Below, piece after piece: positions 16,616 through 24,740 of a stretch of 64,000 nt of DNA. Source of the stretch: DASXUG01 sp036504995 (GTDB lineage: Bacteria; Pseudomonadota; Gammaproteobacteria; Burkholderiales; Methylophilaceae). Positions within the stretch are counted from its first letter, which is position 1. Each line of letters begins with the position of its first letter. Position numbers and translations under genes: made by a program. The stretch spans positions 248,001 through 312,000 of the forward strand of contig DASXUG010000005.1 of the NCBI GenBank assembly GCA_036504995.1, given 5' to 3'. Under the pieces are notes generated by a model. That model was not told the DNA's origin and made no database searches. It was given only the letters and a program-made list of their open reading frames with translations.

Positions 16616-19255
16616 CTAGGTACCAGTTTTTACGACCATCGCTTCCTTTTCTAGATCAGCATTTGTACTTGCATGAGAATTTGCGGGCATAAACCTTAAA
16701 TTCGAATGAGCCGCTTGAAGTGATTGCCCACTACCACCTGACAATTTAAATACGCTGACTGTTTCACTGAGTGCTTTCGCTTGCTCTAATAAGGACTCAG
16801 CGGCGGCGGCGGCCTGCTCTACCAAAGCGGCATTCTGCTGAGTGGCTTCATCCATATTTGTCACTGCGGTATTTACCTGATCAATGCCTGAACTTTGTTC
16901 AGAAGAGGCTGCTGCAATTTCACTAATAATGTCAGCAACGTGTTTTACTGAGTTTACTACCTCATCCATTGTCTTACCTGCATGCTCAACTTGAGCGGTT
17001 CCCTCAGTCGTTTTATTAACCGAGTCAGTAATCAGCTCTTTAATTTCCTTCGCAGCGCTGGAGGAACGCTGCGCCAGATTACGCACCTCACCAGCGACTA
17101 CCGCAAAACCTCGACCCTGCTCCCCTGCACGGGCTGCTTCTACCGCCGCATTGAGCGCAAGGATATTAGTTTGGAAGGCAATGCCATCAATCACGGCAAT
17201 AATATCTTCAATCTTGCGTGCGCTTTCATTGATATTGGCCATCGTACTGACAACGTGACCGACTACCTCACCGCCCTTGACTGCGATAGCCGAGGCAGCA
17301 ATCGCCAACTGATTCGCCTGTCTAGCATTATCTGCATTCCTCTTCACAGTAGAGGCAAGCTCCTCCATGCTGGCAGCCGTTTCTTCGAGGCTCGCCGCCT
17401 GTTGTTCAGTGCGAGCCGAGAGGTCATTGTTGCCTGAAGAAATTTCGCCCGCGGCTGTGTTAATGGCGTCTACCGCTTCTTTAACCACGCTAATCGGCTG
17501 TACTATCAGGTCTAATGTGTTGTTAACCCCTTCGATAATTTGACGGAATTCCCCTTTAAACTTGGTGACATCAGCACGCATGGTGACGCGACCATCAGAG
17601 GCTGCTTCAGCGAGCATCTTGGCATCAGCGCTGACCGCCTTAAGATTGCTACGCACTTGCTCGATCATGTCGTTGATGAAAGCTTTTTTTCCTGGCAATT
17701 GCACCATGGGAGCATCAAAGTCGCCCAGACCGAGCCCTTCTAGACATTTCATCGCTTGTTTTTTGACGGCAATATGTTGAAATACCATGGCGTTAACCCC
17801 TTTGGCCATTTCTTGGAAGGAGCCGTCAAATTTGGACTCATCAATCTTGACATCAATATCCCCTAAATCATGCTCAGAGCTCATATGATTCATTTCTGAG
17901 ATTAATATATTGATGTTATCAATACACAGGTTTAGGTTGTTTTTAAGTGCATTGAAGTCACCTTTATAAGCAGTTGTAATCTTTGATGGGATATTCCCTT
18001 CGGCGATGCTTTCAACATAGCTGGCCGCCACATTCAAAGGAGCAATAACGGCATCTAAGGTTTCGTTGAATCCTTGAACAATTTTGCGGAAATCTCCCTC
18101 ATGTTTTGTAACATCGGCACGAGTGCTTAACTTACCTTCGACGGCTGCCTGTGCCAGCATATTGACATCAACCACTAGTGCATTAATATTCTTGCGGACC
18201 TCTTCAACCGCCTCATTTACAAATGCTTTTTTGCCAGGGAATCGCTCTAATTTTGCTTGTAAATCACCTTCACCAAACTTTTTAACACAGGCTAATGACT
18301 TTTTACTCATTTCAATATGACCTGCTACCATTTTATTAATACCATTCGCCATCTCAGCATAGGCACCCTTGAAGCGATTTGCATCGACAGTGACATCAAT
18401 ATCCCCAGCATCATGTTGCTGACTAACGTCATTTAAAGACTGTACCAAGCTTTCAAGCGTGGATTGCAGCGTTTTAACACTGCGGGCAATACTTGATTGA
18501 TCATTGTCCGCTACTACTACCTTGTGTTTAATATCTCCATTGGCAAAACTATCGGCAAGCTTTGCCAACTCGTCAGGTTCACCCCCTAGCTGACGGATGA
18601 GATTGCGCGCAAATGACCAACAAAATAGGCCAATCGCGATTGCCACTAGCAATGTAATAAGTATTGCAATTTCAACGGCATAGCGCTGTATAGCAATGGC
18701 ATCGGTTCGTGCATTTTTTGCTAACGATACGTTGTAATTCAACTCAGTTTGAATAGCCTCAACCAATTGATCGTACGCAGGAAGCAGCTCTTCGCGAACC
18801 ACAACTTCAGATTCTTTTGCCTTATTCTCTCTAGAAAGATTGATTACTTTTTGCTGAGGCGCCTCTATCGCATCTACTCGGGCAAGCAGTTCGCCATACA
18901 TTTTTTGTTCTTTTTCATCAGAAACACAGCTAAGCCCATTACATGCATCTTTTGCATACTTAATTATCTTTTCATCTAGGGCACTTTTGTATTGATTAAT
19001 TTTATTTTCTGAATCAGTCAGCGCTGTTGGAGCGGTTATGATCACATGAGCCAATGTCTCGGTACGTAAGTTATTCGTGGCCTCCATAATCTTTAAAAAT
19101 TGCATGTAGGTTGGCACTGTATTGACATAGGCATAACTGGCCGATTTGAATACCTTACCCATTTGGTAATAGCTACTACCCGCCAATCCTGCTAATCCCA
19201 ATAAAACACCTCCTGTAAGTAACATCAATTTTCTTGCCACTGTTAACTTCATCAT
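16616..19255 (-). CDS. Methyl-accepting chemotaxis protein with tandem HAMP-like repeats
   Basis: A chemoreceptor of 879 residues, far longer than the usual 520-560. It has a membrane segment at about 10-28, a periplasmic domain of about 165 residues (helical, with the pair CNGLSC), a second membrane segment at about 192-214, then about 370 residues of repeated HAMP-like units, and the methyl-accepting signalling domain with the hairpin-tip motif IAFQTNILALNAAVEAARAG. The HAMP-like array contains two copies of a unit built on DAGDIDVTVDANRFKGAYAE / DLGDIDVKIDESKFDGSFQE followed by LPGKKAFIND-type and ADVTKxxGDFR-type segments. There is no CheR-tethering pentapeptide at the C-terminus and no che gene nearby. 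A GGAG ribosome site precedes the ATG pair at 19255/19252. Confidence 0.94.
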   Translation of the reverse strand: MMKLTVARKLMLLTGGVLLGLAGLAGSSYYQMGKVFKSASYAYVNTVPTYMQFLKIMEATNNLRTETLAHVIITAPTALTDSENKINQYKSALDEKIIKYAKDACNGLSCVSDEKEQKMYGELLARVDAIEAPQQKVINLSRENKAKESEVVVREELLPAYDQLVEAIQTELNYNVSLAKNARTDAIAIQRYAVEIAILITLLVAIAIGLFCWSFARNLIRQLGGEPDELAKLADSFANGDIKHKVVVADNDQSSIARSVKTLQSTLESLVQSLNDVSQQHDAGDIDVTVDANRFKGAYAEMANGINKMVAGHIEMSKKSLACVKKFGEGDLQAKLERFPGKKAFVNEAVEEVRKNINALVVDVNMLAQAAVEGKLSTRADVTKHEGDFRKIVQGFNETLDAVIAPLNVAASYVESIAEGNIPSKITTAYKGDFNALKNNLNLCIDNINILISEMNHMSSEHDLGDIDVKIDESKFDGSFQEMAKGVNAMVFQHIAVKKQAMKCLEGLGLGDFDAPMVQLPGKKAFINDMIEQVRSNLKAVSADAKMLAEAASDGRVTMRADVTKFKGEFRQIIEGVNNTLDLIVQPISVVKEAVDAINTAAGEISSGNNDLSARTEQQAASLEETAASMEELASTVKRNADNARQANQLAIAASAIAVKGGEVVGHVVSTMANINESARKIEDIIAVIDGIAFQTNILALNAAVEAARAGEQGRGFAVVAGEVRNLAQRSSSAAKEIKELITDSVNKTTEGTAQVEHAGKTMDEVVNSVKHVADIISEIAAASSEQSSGIDQVNTAVTNMDEATQQNAALVEQAAAAAESLLEQAKALSETVSVFKLSGGSGQSLQAAHSNLRFMPANSHASTNADLEKEAMVVKTGT

Positions 19256-20060
19256 ATTCTCCAGAAACTAGTTATAAAAATCGCAAAACTTAACTGGACT
19301 TAGCCAAACACATTCCGTAAAAGTCCAATTTGGTGTTTATACTAATGCTTATAAAAAGCTAATGAATTGTCGATCTGCAAGGTAATTGCCCTTTAATTTA
19401 ACAAATTGGCACAAAACGTCTAGAGAATAACCAACTTGTGCTTGAGTGCTTCTCAGGTAACGTTTGTTTTGTAATCCTATAAATAATCATTATCGAACGG
19501 CAAATGCCGTGAATATCTCCTTTGCTGTATAAATTGGACTTGTCATGTCATCTAATTTTTCCAGTGTTTTTTGACTTTGGAAAGCACTTCTTAACTTTGA
19601 CAAATATCGCGTTAATTATTTCAAATTATTGATTTTAAATATAAATAATTAAAAAACAATACATGTCACTTTGTCAGTGACAGCTCCTTAAACTTACGTT
19701 GACCCTCATCTTTTACGGCCTTACATCCATAAAAGTCCATTTATTTGTATCACTACTATTTGAAGTAGCATTATTCGCAAGCAGCAATACCAATAAAGTC
19801 AATATCCTTACTTAAGGCGACATACCAAATTCTAATGAAAATTTCATCAAACTATTGTTTTTAATAAAGTATATTAACTAATTATTATCATTAAGAAATT
19901 AAATGGCTTATTTTTTATAATAATTTAAATGGAGAAATCAGTCCTCACAATTAACAATTTTTTACATTTAACCACTTAATTACCACTTAAAGAGCATGCT
20001 AAGATCGACTTGTCCTGTGATGTAAATCCAAAAAAAAACAACTTCCATGGGAGCGATGGA
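19256..20060. other. AT-rich intergenic region between divergent chemoreceptor and GlsB-like genes
   Basis: These 805 bases hold no convincing gene on either strand. The composition is markedly AT-rich, especially 19600-19990. Two short palindromes stand out: ACGGCA-AA-TGCCGT at 19497-19510 and TGTCACT-TTGTC-AGTGACA at 19664-19682. Either could be an operator. The spacer must supply the promoters of the chemoreceptor (minus) and of the small membrane protein gene (plus). Confidence 0.4.
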
Positions 20061-20309
20061 ATGGTCACTTTGTGGATAATTATGTTTGGTTTTATTGCTG
20101 GGATCATTGCCAGATTGGCCATGTCTAGTAGTTACAATCCAATAGGTTTTTTGATAGCAACGACATTAGGGATTGGCGGCTCTTTAGCTGTAACTTATCT
20201 AGGCCATTTGACGGGGTGGTATAAGGCGGGAAGCGCAGAAGGCCTCATTGGAGCATTCGTCGGCGCCATGGCATTACCTGCGCTTTACCACTTAGCAATC
20301 AGGAAATAA
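20061..20309 (+). CDS. GlsB/YeaQ/YmgE-like small membrane protein
   Basis: A small integral membrane protein of 82 residues (MVTLWIIMFGFIAGIIARL start) with three hydrophobic segments and Gly-rich helices, of the transglycosylase-associated (GlsB/YeaQ/YmgE) family. The function is unknown; family members are often induced by stress. I placed the start at the ATG 20061 because GGGAG lies upstream and the family begins here; the longer frame from a TTG at 20010 adds a polar Lys/Asn stretch that does not fit. It has an isolated position between signalling genes. Confidence 0.82.
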   Translation: MVTLWIIMFGFIAGIIARLAMSSSYNPIGFLIATTLGIGGSLAVTYLGHLTGWYKAGSAEGLIGAFVGAMALPALYHLAIRK

Positions 20310-20407
20310 TACTACTCACATTGTAAGCATAAACAATTCACTGAAAAATCAATGCTCGGTTTAGCATGTCAAACTTATGACTTTATAAAAGAGAGGCCAT
20401 CAACATA

Positions 20408-20941
20408 ATGCGCATTGAAGATTATCTAATCGAAAAGCAAGAAACCCAAATTGCCAATCTTATGAAAATTGCGAATTTGGTTATTATTATAGTATCAGCG
20501 TGTTTCTTGGGGTTTTATATCGCTATCAAAAGTTGGGAGATTGCAAGTTTAGAACTAGCAATGCTAATGATCGGACTATTATCAACATGGTACTGCATTC
20601 AGAAAAATTTTAGATCAGTGGCTTTTATCAGCATCCCGCTTTTTTATATTGTGATCTGTTATAAATGCACTTTCTTTGACGTACCAAATGCGGTTGCCCC
20701 AAGATCTGTCCATAATTACCTCTTACCCTTGGCTGTGTATGCGTTTATTTTGACTCAAGACACAGGCAGATACTTAAAGTACGTGATGCCTGTATCGATT
20801 CTTCTTACGTACTTAATATTTGCCTGTACAAAATTGGGCTTCGACTTGTCCACCCTAGATAGCCAGACCAGACTTATGATGGGATGGATCCACAATAGCA
20901 TTGCCGTTTCAGTGCTCTGCATTTCCGTATTTTTAGTTTAA
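20408..20941 (+). CDS. Membrane-only paralogue of the downstream EAL protein's sensor domain
   Basis: This 177-residue protein is composed of about six hydrophobic segments and nothing else. It aligns over its whole length with residues 1-178 of the next gene's product: for instance VHNYLLPLAVYAFILTQD and YVMPVSILLTYL occur in both. It stops (TAA) right after the last membrane helix (VLCISVFLV), where the paralogue continues into its EAL domain. The upstream bases of the two genes also resemble each other, so the duplicated unit starts before the start codon. It could be a remnant of an unequal duplication or a stand-alone sensor/partner subunit. The frame is intact, with no internal stops, which argues against simple decay. 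Confidence 0.8.
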   Translation: MRIEDYLIEKQETQIANLMKIANLVIIIVSACFLGFYIAIKSWEIASLELAMLMIGLLSTWYCIQKNFRSVAFISIPLFYIVICYKCTFFDVPNAVAPRSVHNYLLPLAVYAFILTQDTGRYLKYVMPVSILLTYLIFACTKLGFDLSTLDSQTRLMMGWIHNSIAVSVLCISVFLV

Positions 20942-20992
20942 CCATTCTATTCGTTAAATCTGTCTGTTGACTTTAAGAAAGCGTAACCAAAA

Positions 20993-22324
20993 ATGCTGCG
21001 CGTTGAAGATTACCTAATTGAAAAGCAAGAGGCCAAAACTGCCTATCTTATGAAAATTGCAAATTTGGTGATCATTGCAATATCAGCAGGTTTGTTGGTT
21101 TTTTATATAGCGATTAAAAGTTGGGGGATTGCAAGTGTTGAGTTGGCACTGCTTATCGTTGGGTTACTGTCAACGTGGTATTGCACACAAAAAAAATTTA
21201 AAGCAGTTACTTATATAAGCATTCCCCTTTTTTTTATTGTGATATGTTTTAAGTGCCTATTCTTTGATGTGCCAAACGCGACTGTGCCAAGAGCCGTTCA
21301 TAATTACTTACTACCTTTGGCGGTATATGCATTTATTTTGACTCAAGACAAAAGTAGATACTTAAAGTATGTAATGCCCGTATCGATACTTCTTACCTAT
21401 TTGGTATTGGGATGTACAAAATTAGGCTTCAACTCGTCTATTTTAGATAATGAGACCAGGCTTATAATGGTATGGATTCATAATACCGTGGCAGTTTCGG
21501 TGCTCTGCATTTCCGTATTTATCGTTCGATCGGAACATAACATTCGAGTGGCTCTCGAACTTGAGTTGAGCAAGGCCATTTTAAAAAGAGAGCTTGAAGT
21601 CTACTTTCAGCCACAAGTGGATGCCACTGGCACAACGATAGGCGCTGAAGCGCTGGTTAGATGGGAGCACCCAATCTTCGGCACTATTATGCCCGACACT
21701 TTTATTGCTACTGCCGAACAAACAGATTTAATTTTACACCTAGGCAGACAAGTATTGGAGGCAGCGTGTAATCAATTAGCAAGCTGGGCAAAAGATGCTA
21801 ATACCGCGCACTTAACCCTTTCTGTCAATCTCAGCGTAAAACAGTTTCAAGATCCCGCACTTGTGCAAAACATTGCCGTACTTCTTGAAAATACCGAAAT
21901 TAATCCCCAAAAACTAAAACTTGAAGTGACAGAAAGTGTTTTTGTTAACGACTTAGAGGTAGTTTCGAAGAAAATGACCCAGCTGAAAGCACTCGGGATA
22001 AAATTCTCTTTAGACGATTTTGGAACAGGCTACTCCAGCTTAACCTACCTTAGATATCTTCCGCTAAGTGAGCTGAAAATTGACAAGTCGTTTATCAAAG
22101 ATGTGCTTAGCAACACCAGAGATGCAGCTATTGCAAAAATGATCATCAGTCTAGCAAAAGAGTTAAATGTTGCAGTAATTGCCGAGGGGGTAGAAACCGC
22201 GGCACAAAGAATATTTTTAATCGAGCATGGATGTCTTAATTTCCAAGGTTATCTCTATAGCCGCCCATTACCAGCCGCTAGGTTTAATGAATTTGTCATT
22301 AACCAATCAAATAACCCACCATAA
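20993..22324 (+). CDS. Membrane-bound EAL-domain c-di-GMP phosphodiesterase
   Basis: A 443-residue protein with an N-terminal six-helix membrane sensor (1-178) and a C-terminal EAL domain (about 190-435). The catalytic signatures look complete: GAEALVRWEHP, the Asn in LSVNLSVKQF, the Glu in LEVTES, the Asp pair in DDFGTGYSS, Lys in LKIDKSF and the Glu in AEGVE. It should hydrolyse c-di-GMP to pGpG. There is no GGDEF domain. The membrane domain is not one I recognise; a second copy is encoded just upstream, 51 bases away. A poor ribosome site precedes the ATG. Confidence 0.93.
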   Translation: MLRVEDYLIEKQEAKTAYLMKIANLVIIAISAGLLVFYIAIKSWGIASVELALLIVGLLSTWYCTQKKFKAVTYISIPLFFIVICFKCLFFDVPNATVPRAVHNYLLPLAVYAFILTQDKSRYLKYVMPVSILLTYLVLGCTKLGFNSSILDNETRLIMVWIHNTVAVSVLCISVFIVRSEHNIRVALELELSKAILKRELEVYFQPQVDATGTTIGAEALVRWEHPIFGTIMPDTFIATAEQTDLILHLGRQVLEAACNQLASWAKDANTAHLTLSVNLSVKQFQDPALVQNIAVLLENTEINPQKLKLEVTESVFVNDLEVVSKKMTQLKALGIKFSLDDFGTGYSSLTYLRYLPLSELKIDKSFIKDVLSNTRDAAIAKMIISLAKELNVAVIAEGVETAAQRIFLIEHGCLNFQGYLYSRPLPAARFNEFVINQSNNPP

Positions 22325-22670
22325 AAATGATCGTTATGCAGGATATTGACTACATAAGTCATCACGTCTCAACATCAGCACCAACTCACGCAAAACCATA
22401 TAATCTTGCTCAAGTTGTATGTTTAGAAATCAAGATACAACTTTCTTTTTACTATGGAATGAACCAGTCATTTTCAGGTAATTCTTAGAGTTTTTCTGAC
22501 TGGCCAGTCATTTACATAGCCAGGCTATTAACCTGCACCCTATACTCATGTAAAATCATTTACCTGTACTAACTGCTTATGTTAACTATTTTTTAATGGG
22601 GTGTGAAAATATGAATAAAAATAACACGTTAATGCAAAGCAACGCCTGCAAGTTGCAAGAAGTGGCATAA
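22325..22670. other. Intergenic region upstream of the HIT gene with a perfect palindrome and a 19-codon ORF
   Basis: These 346 bases hold a 14-bp perfect palindrome TGACTGGCCAGTCA (22497-22510), with a related half-site CCAGTCATTT about 35 bases upstream, suggesting an operator. A 19-codon frame (22611-22670, starting MNKNNTLMQSNACK) ends in TAA directly against the HIT start codon (TAAATG). It may be a leader peptide coupled to the HIT gene, or chance. No larger gene is visible. Confidence 0.4.
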
Positions 22671-23084
22671 ATGGCAATTTGTGAGCTTTGTAAGACCGCA
22701 GGGGGCGAACTGTTATGGCAAGATGAGTTTTGCCGTGTGGTGAGCGTTAATGACCATGACTACCCAGGATTTTGTCGCGTTATTTTGAATAGCCACACCA
22801 AAGAGATGAGCGACTTAACCCTTGAGGAGCAGGGTCGATTAATGACTGTCGTTTTTTTAGTGGAACAAGTCATTCGCGATGTGATGAACCCAGACAAAAT
22901 TAATCTAGCCAGCTTGGGCAACAAAACGCCACATATGCATTGGCATATTATTCCCCGTTACCAAAAAGATAAACACTTTCCCAACCCGATTTGGGGAACT
23001 TCAATGCGTGAAAACTATCCACACACCCTAGATACAATTACTGCGCTTAAACTGAAAAATCAAGTTCAAAAAGTTTTAGGTTAG
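22671..23084 (+). CDS. HIT family nucleotide hydrolase/transferase
   Basis: A 137-residue member of the histidine-triad superfamily. The triad HxHxH is present as KTPHMHWHIIPRY (around residue 87-99). The N-terminus has CELC (residues 4-7) and a further Cys near residue 20. HIT proteins hydrolyse or transfer nucleotidyl groups from phosphoramidate or phosphoanhydride substrates. The specific substrate cannot be read from sequence. The ATG at 22671 directly follows the stop of a 19-codon upstream frame. Confidence 0.93.
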   Translation: MAICELCKTAGGELLWQDEFCRVVSVNDHDYPGFCRVILNSHTKEMSDLTLEEQGRLMTVVFLVEQVIRDVMNPDKINLASLGNKTPHMHWHIIPRYQKDKHFPNPIWGTSMRENYPHTLDTITALKLKNQVQKVLG

Positions 23085-23203
23085 CTTTATAGAGGTACAA
23101 AACGCTGTCACTCGCCTTTAAGTTGGCGTCATTCTTGCATATTTATTTCATAATTTGCCGATATAATTTATTCAATCACCACATTAAAGTAAAAGGAAGT
23201 CTC

Positions 23204-23722
23204 TTGGAAAAAATTATCGAAAATATCATTTTTCGTAGCCGTTGGGTGCTTGCACCTATGTATTTAGGCTTGGTAGGCGGCTTAGCATTTATGCTGATTA
23301 AATTTGCTCAGGAATTTTTTCATATCACCATTCATATTTTCGATATGCCCGAACGCGAAGTCGTGCTATCTATTTTGGCTTTGGTAGACATTACATTAGT
23401 CGCCAATTTATTAATTATGGTGATTTTTAGTGGTTACGAAAATTTTGTTTCAAAAATTGATGTGGCTGACCATGTCGACAGACCTGACTGGATGGGCAAA
23501 GTAGATTACTCAGGGTTGAAACTTAAATTGATAGGCTCAATTGTGGCTATTTCGGCGATTGATCTGCTTAAGGCATTTATGCATCAATCTGACCCAAGCG
23601 TTACGGCGCTGAATAACACCCAAATGGCGTGGATGGTGGGCGTACATGCCACCTTTATCATTTCAGGCGTGCTTTTTGCCATCATGGATAAAATTGCTGA
23701 CTCTAACCACCCCCATAAATAA
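23204..23722 (+). CDS. UPF0114 (YqhA-like) membrane protein
   Basis: A predicted inner-membrane protein of 172 residues with three to four hydrophobic segments, UPF0114/YqhA family, function unknown. The family N-terminus (IENIIFRSRWVLAPMYLGL) fixes the start at the TTG 23204, which is preceded by AAAGGAAG. Extending to an upstream start at 23123 would add a non-conserved segment. The central part has the family motif NFVSKIDVADHVDRPDWMGK. It lies 44 bases before the PAP2 gene, whose start context is almost the same. Confidence 0.88.
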   Translation: MEKIIENIIFRSRWVLAPMYLGLVGGLAFMLIKFAQEFFHITIHIFDMPEREVVLSILALVDITLVANLLIMVIFSGYENFVSKIDVADHVDRPDWMGKVDYSGLKLKLIGSIVAISAIDLLKAFMHQSDPSVTALNNTQMAWMVGVHATFIISGVLFAIMDKIADSNHPHK

Positions 23723-23766
23723 CATTCATCTGAAATAGATTAAGTTTTAGTATTGTAAGGAATCTC

Positions 23767-24360
23767 TTGGAAAATCAGTTCTGGGTTAGTGTAACCAATG
23801 CAGGTGATAGTGGTTTGTTGTTGCCTATAGGGGTAATTCTCATTTTATTACTCGGCACATTAGAATCATTGCGCGCTGCATTTTTATTCACGCGTAGCCT
23901 GATACTTTGCTTGGTCGCGTTGGTACTTATTAAGCTGGTATTCATTTCCTGCGGCAAGTATTGGGATTTAGGTATTACTAGCCCAAGTGGGCACACGGGC
24001 CTGAGCGTGATGATTTATGGCAGTTTGGCAACGGTGCTGATGAAACAAGTGCCTGTAGAATGGAAGGTTATCGTTGCCTATTTAGCCATAACCGTGGTTG
24101 GTTTTATTGCTTACTCGCGCATTGTGCTTGGCGCCCACTCTTGGGGCGAGGTTTTGGTGGGTGGGTCAATAGCGCTCATAGCGCTGATGACCTTTGCGCT
24201 ACCTTACGCTAAACTCAAACATCCCAAAATTAAACTCGGCCTGTTTTTTGGGGTACTGGCTACAGGCACGATGCTTACTTATGGCCTACATGCCCCAGCC
24301 GAACCCGTCGTTCAAACCGCGGCATCTTATTTAAAGATCAGACTCAATATCTGTAACTAG
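23767..24360 (+). CDS. PAP2-family membrane phosphatase
   Basis: A 197-residue membrane protein with about five hydrophobic segments and the PAP2 (type 2 phosphatidic acid phosphatase) core: SPSGHTGLS for motif 2 and SRIVLGAHSWGE for motif 3. In motif 3 the usual final Asp is Glu, a conservative change, and motif 1 (KxxxxxxRP) is not obvious, so activity is likely but not certain. Likely substrates are lipid phosphates such as undecaprenyl pyrophosphate or phosphatidic acid. The start is a TTG at 23767 behind AAGG. It is probably co-transcribed with the UPF0114 gene. Confidence 0.85.
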   Translation: MENQFWVSVTNAGDSGLLLPIGVILILLLGTLESLRAAFLFTRSLILCLVALVLIKLVFISCGKYWDLGITSPSGHTGLSVMIYGSLATVLMKQVPVEWKVIVAYLAITVVGFIAYSRIVLGAHSWGEVLVGGSIALIALMTFALPYAKLKHPKIKLGLFFGVLATGTMLTYGLHAPAEPVVQTAASYLKIRLNICN

Positions 24361-24375
24361 ACGTTAAGATTGCGT

Positions 24376-24687
24376 TTATTCAAGCATCAGGCGCTCTACC
24401 GTTTGATGTTTGATCAGATGCGTATCAATAATGTCATCTATATCCTCTAAATCTACAAAGCGATACCAGATAGCTTGCGGATAAATCACTAACAATGGCC
24501 CTTCAACACAGCGATCTAAACAACCCGCACGATTAACCCGCACTTGATGCTGACCATTTAAATTAAGCGCTTTCACCCGCGCTTTCATATGATTAAAAGC
24601 CGCCTCGGCTCCATGATTCATACAACAATCTGCGCCCTCATCCCGTTGGTTCAAACAGAAAAAAATATGATATTGAAAATGTGACAT
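24376..24687 (-). CDS. Thioredoxin-like [2Fe-2S] ferredoxin
   Basis: A 103-residue protein of the thioredoxin-like [2Fe-2S] ferredoxin family. Four cluster cysteines fit the pattern: FFCLNQRDEGADCC at residues 10-22 and GCLDRCVEGPLLVIYP near 55-70. Such small ferredoxins act as electron carriers; the partner is unknown. It lies 53 bases downstream of the TonB-like gene and may be the last member of mpl-tonB-fdx. It converges on the PAP2 gene with only 15 bases between the stops. Confidence 0.9.
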   Translation of the reverse strand: MSHFQYHIFFCLNQRDEGADCCMNHGAEAAFNHMKARVKALNLNGQHQVRVNRAGCLDRCVEGPLLVIYPQAIWYRFVDLEDIDDIIDTHLIKHQTVERLMLE

Positions 24688-24740
24688 GGGTGGTTCCTAT
24701 CATGCTTGCCGTTATTGCAAGGTATCAACTGCTAAAAAAG

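Noticed and set aside
19256..20060. Hidden gene or mobile element in the 805-base AT-rich spacer
   Set aside because: No frame with a ribosome site or known domain, and no terminal repeats or transposase traces were seen.
20408..20992. Frameshifted pseudogene of the EAL protein
   Set aside because: Only 51 bases lie between the stop and the next gene, with no EAL remnants; the short gene ends cleanly after the last helix.
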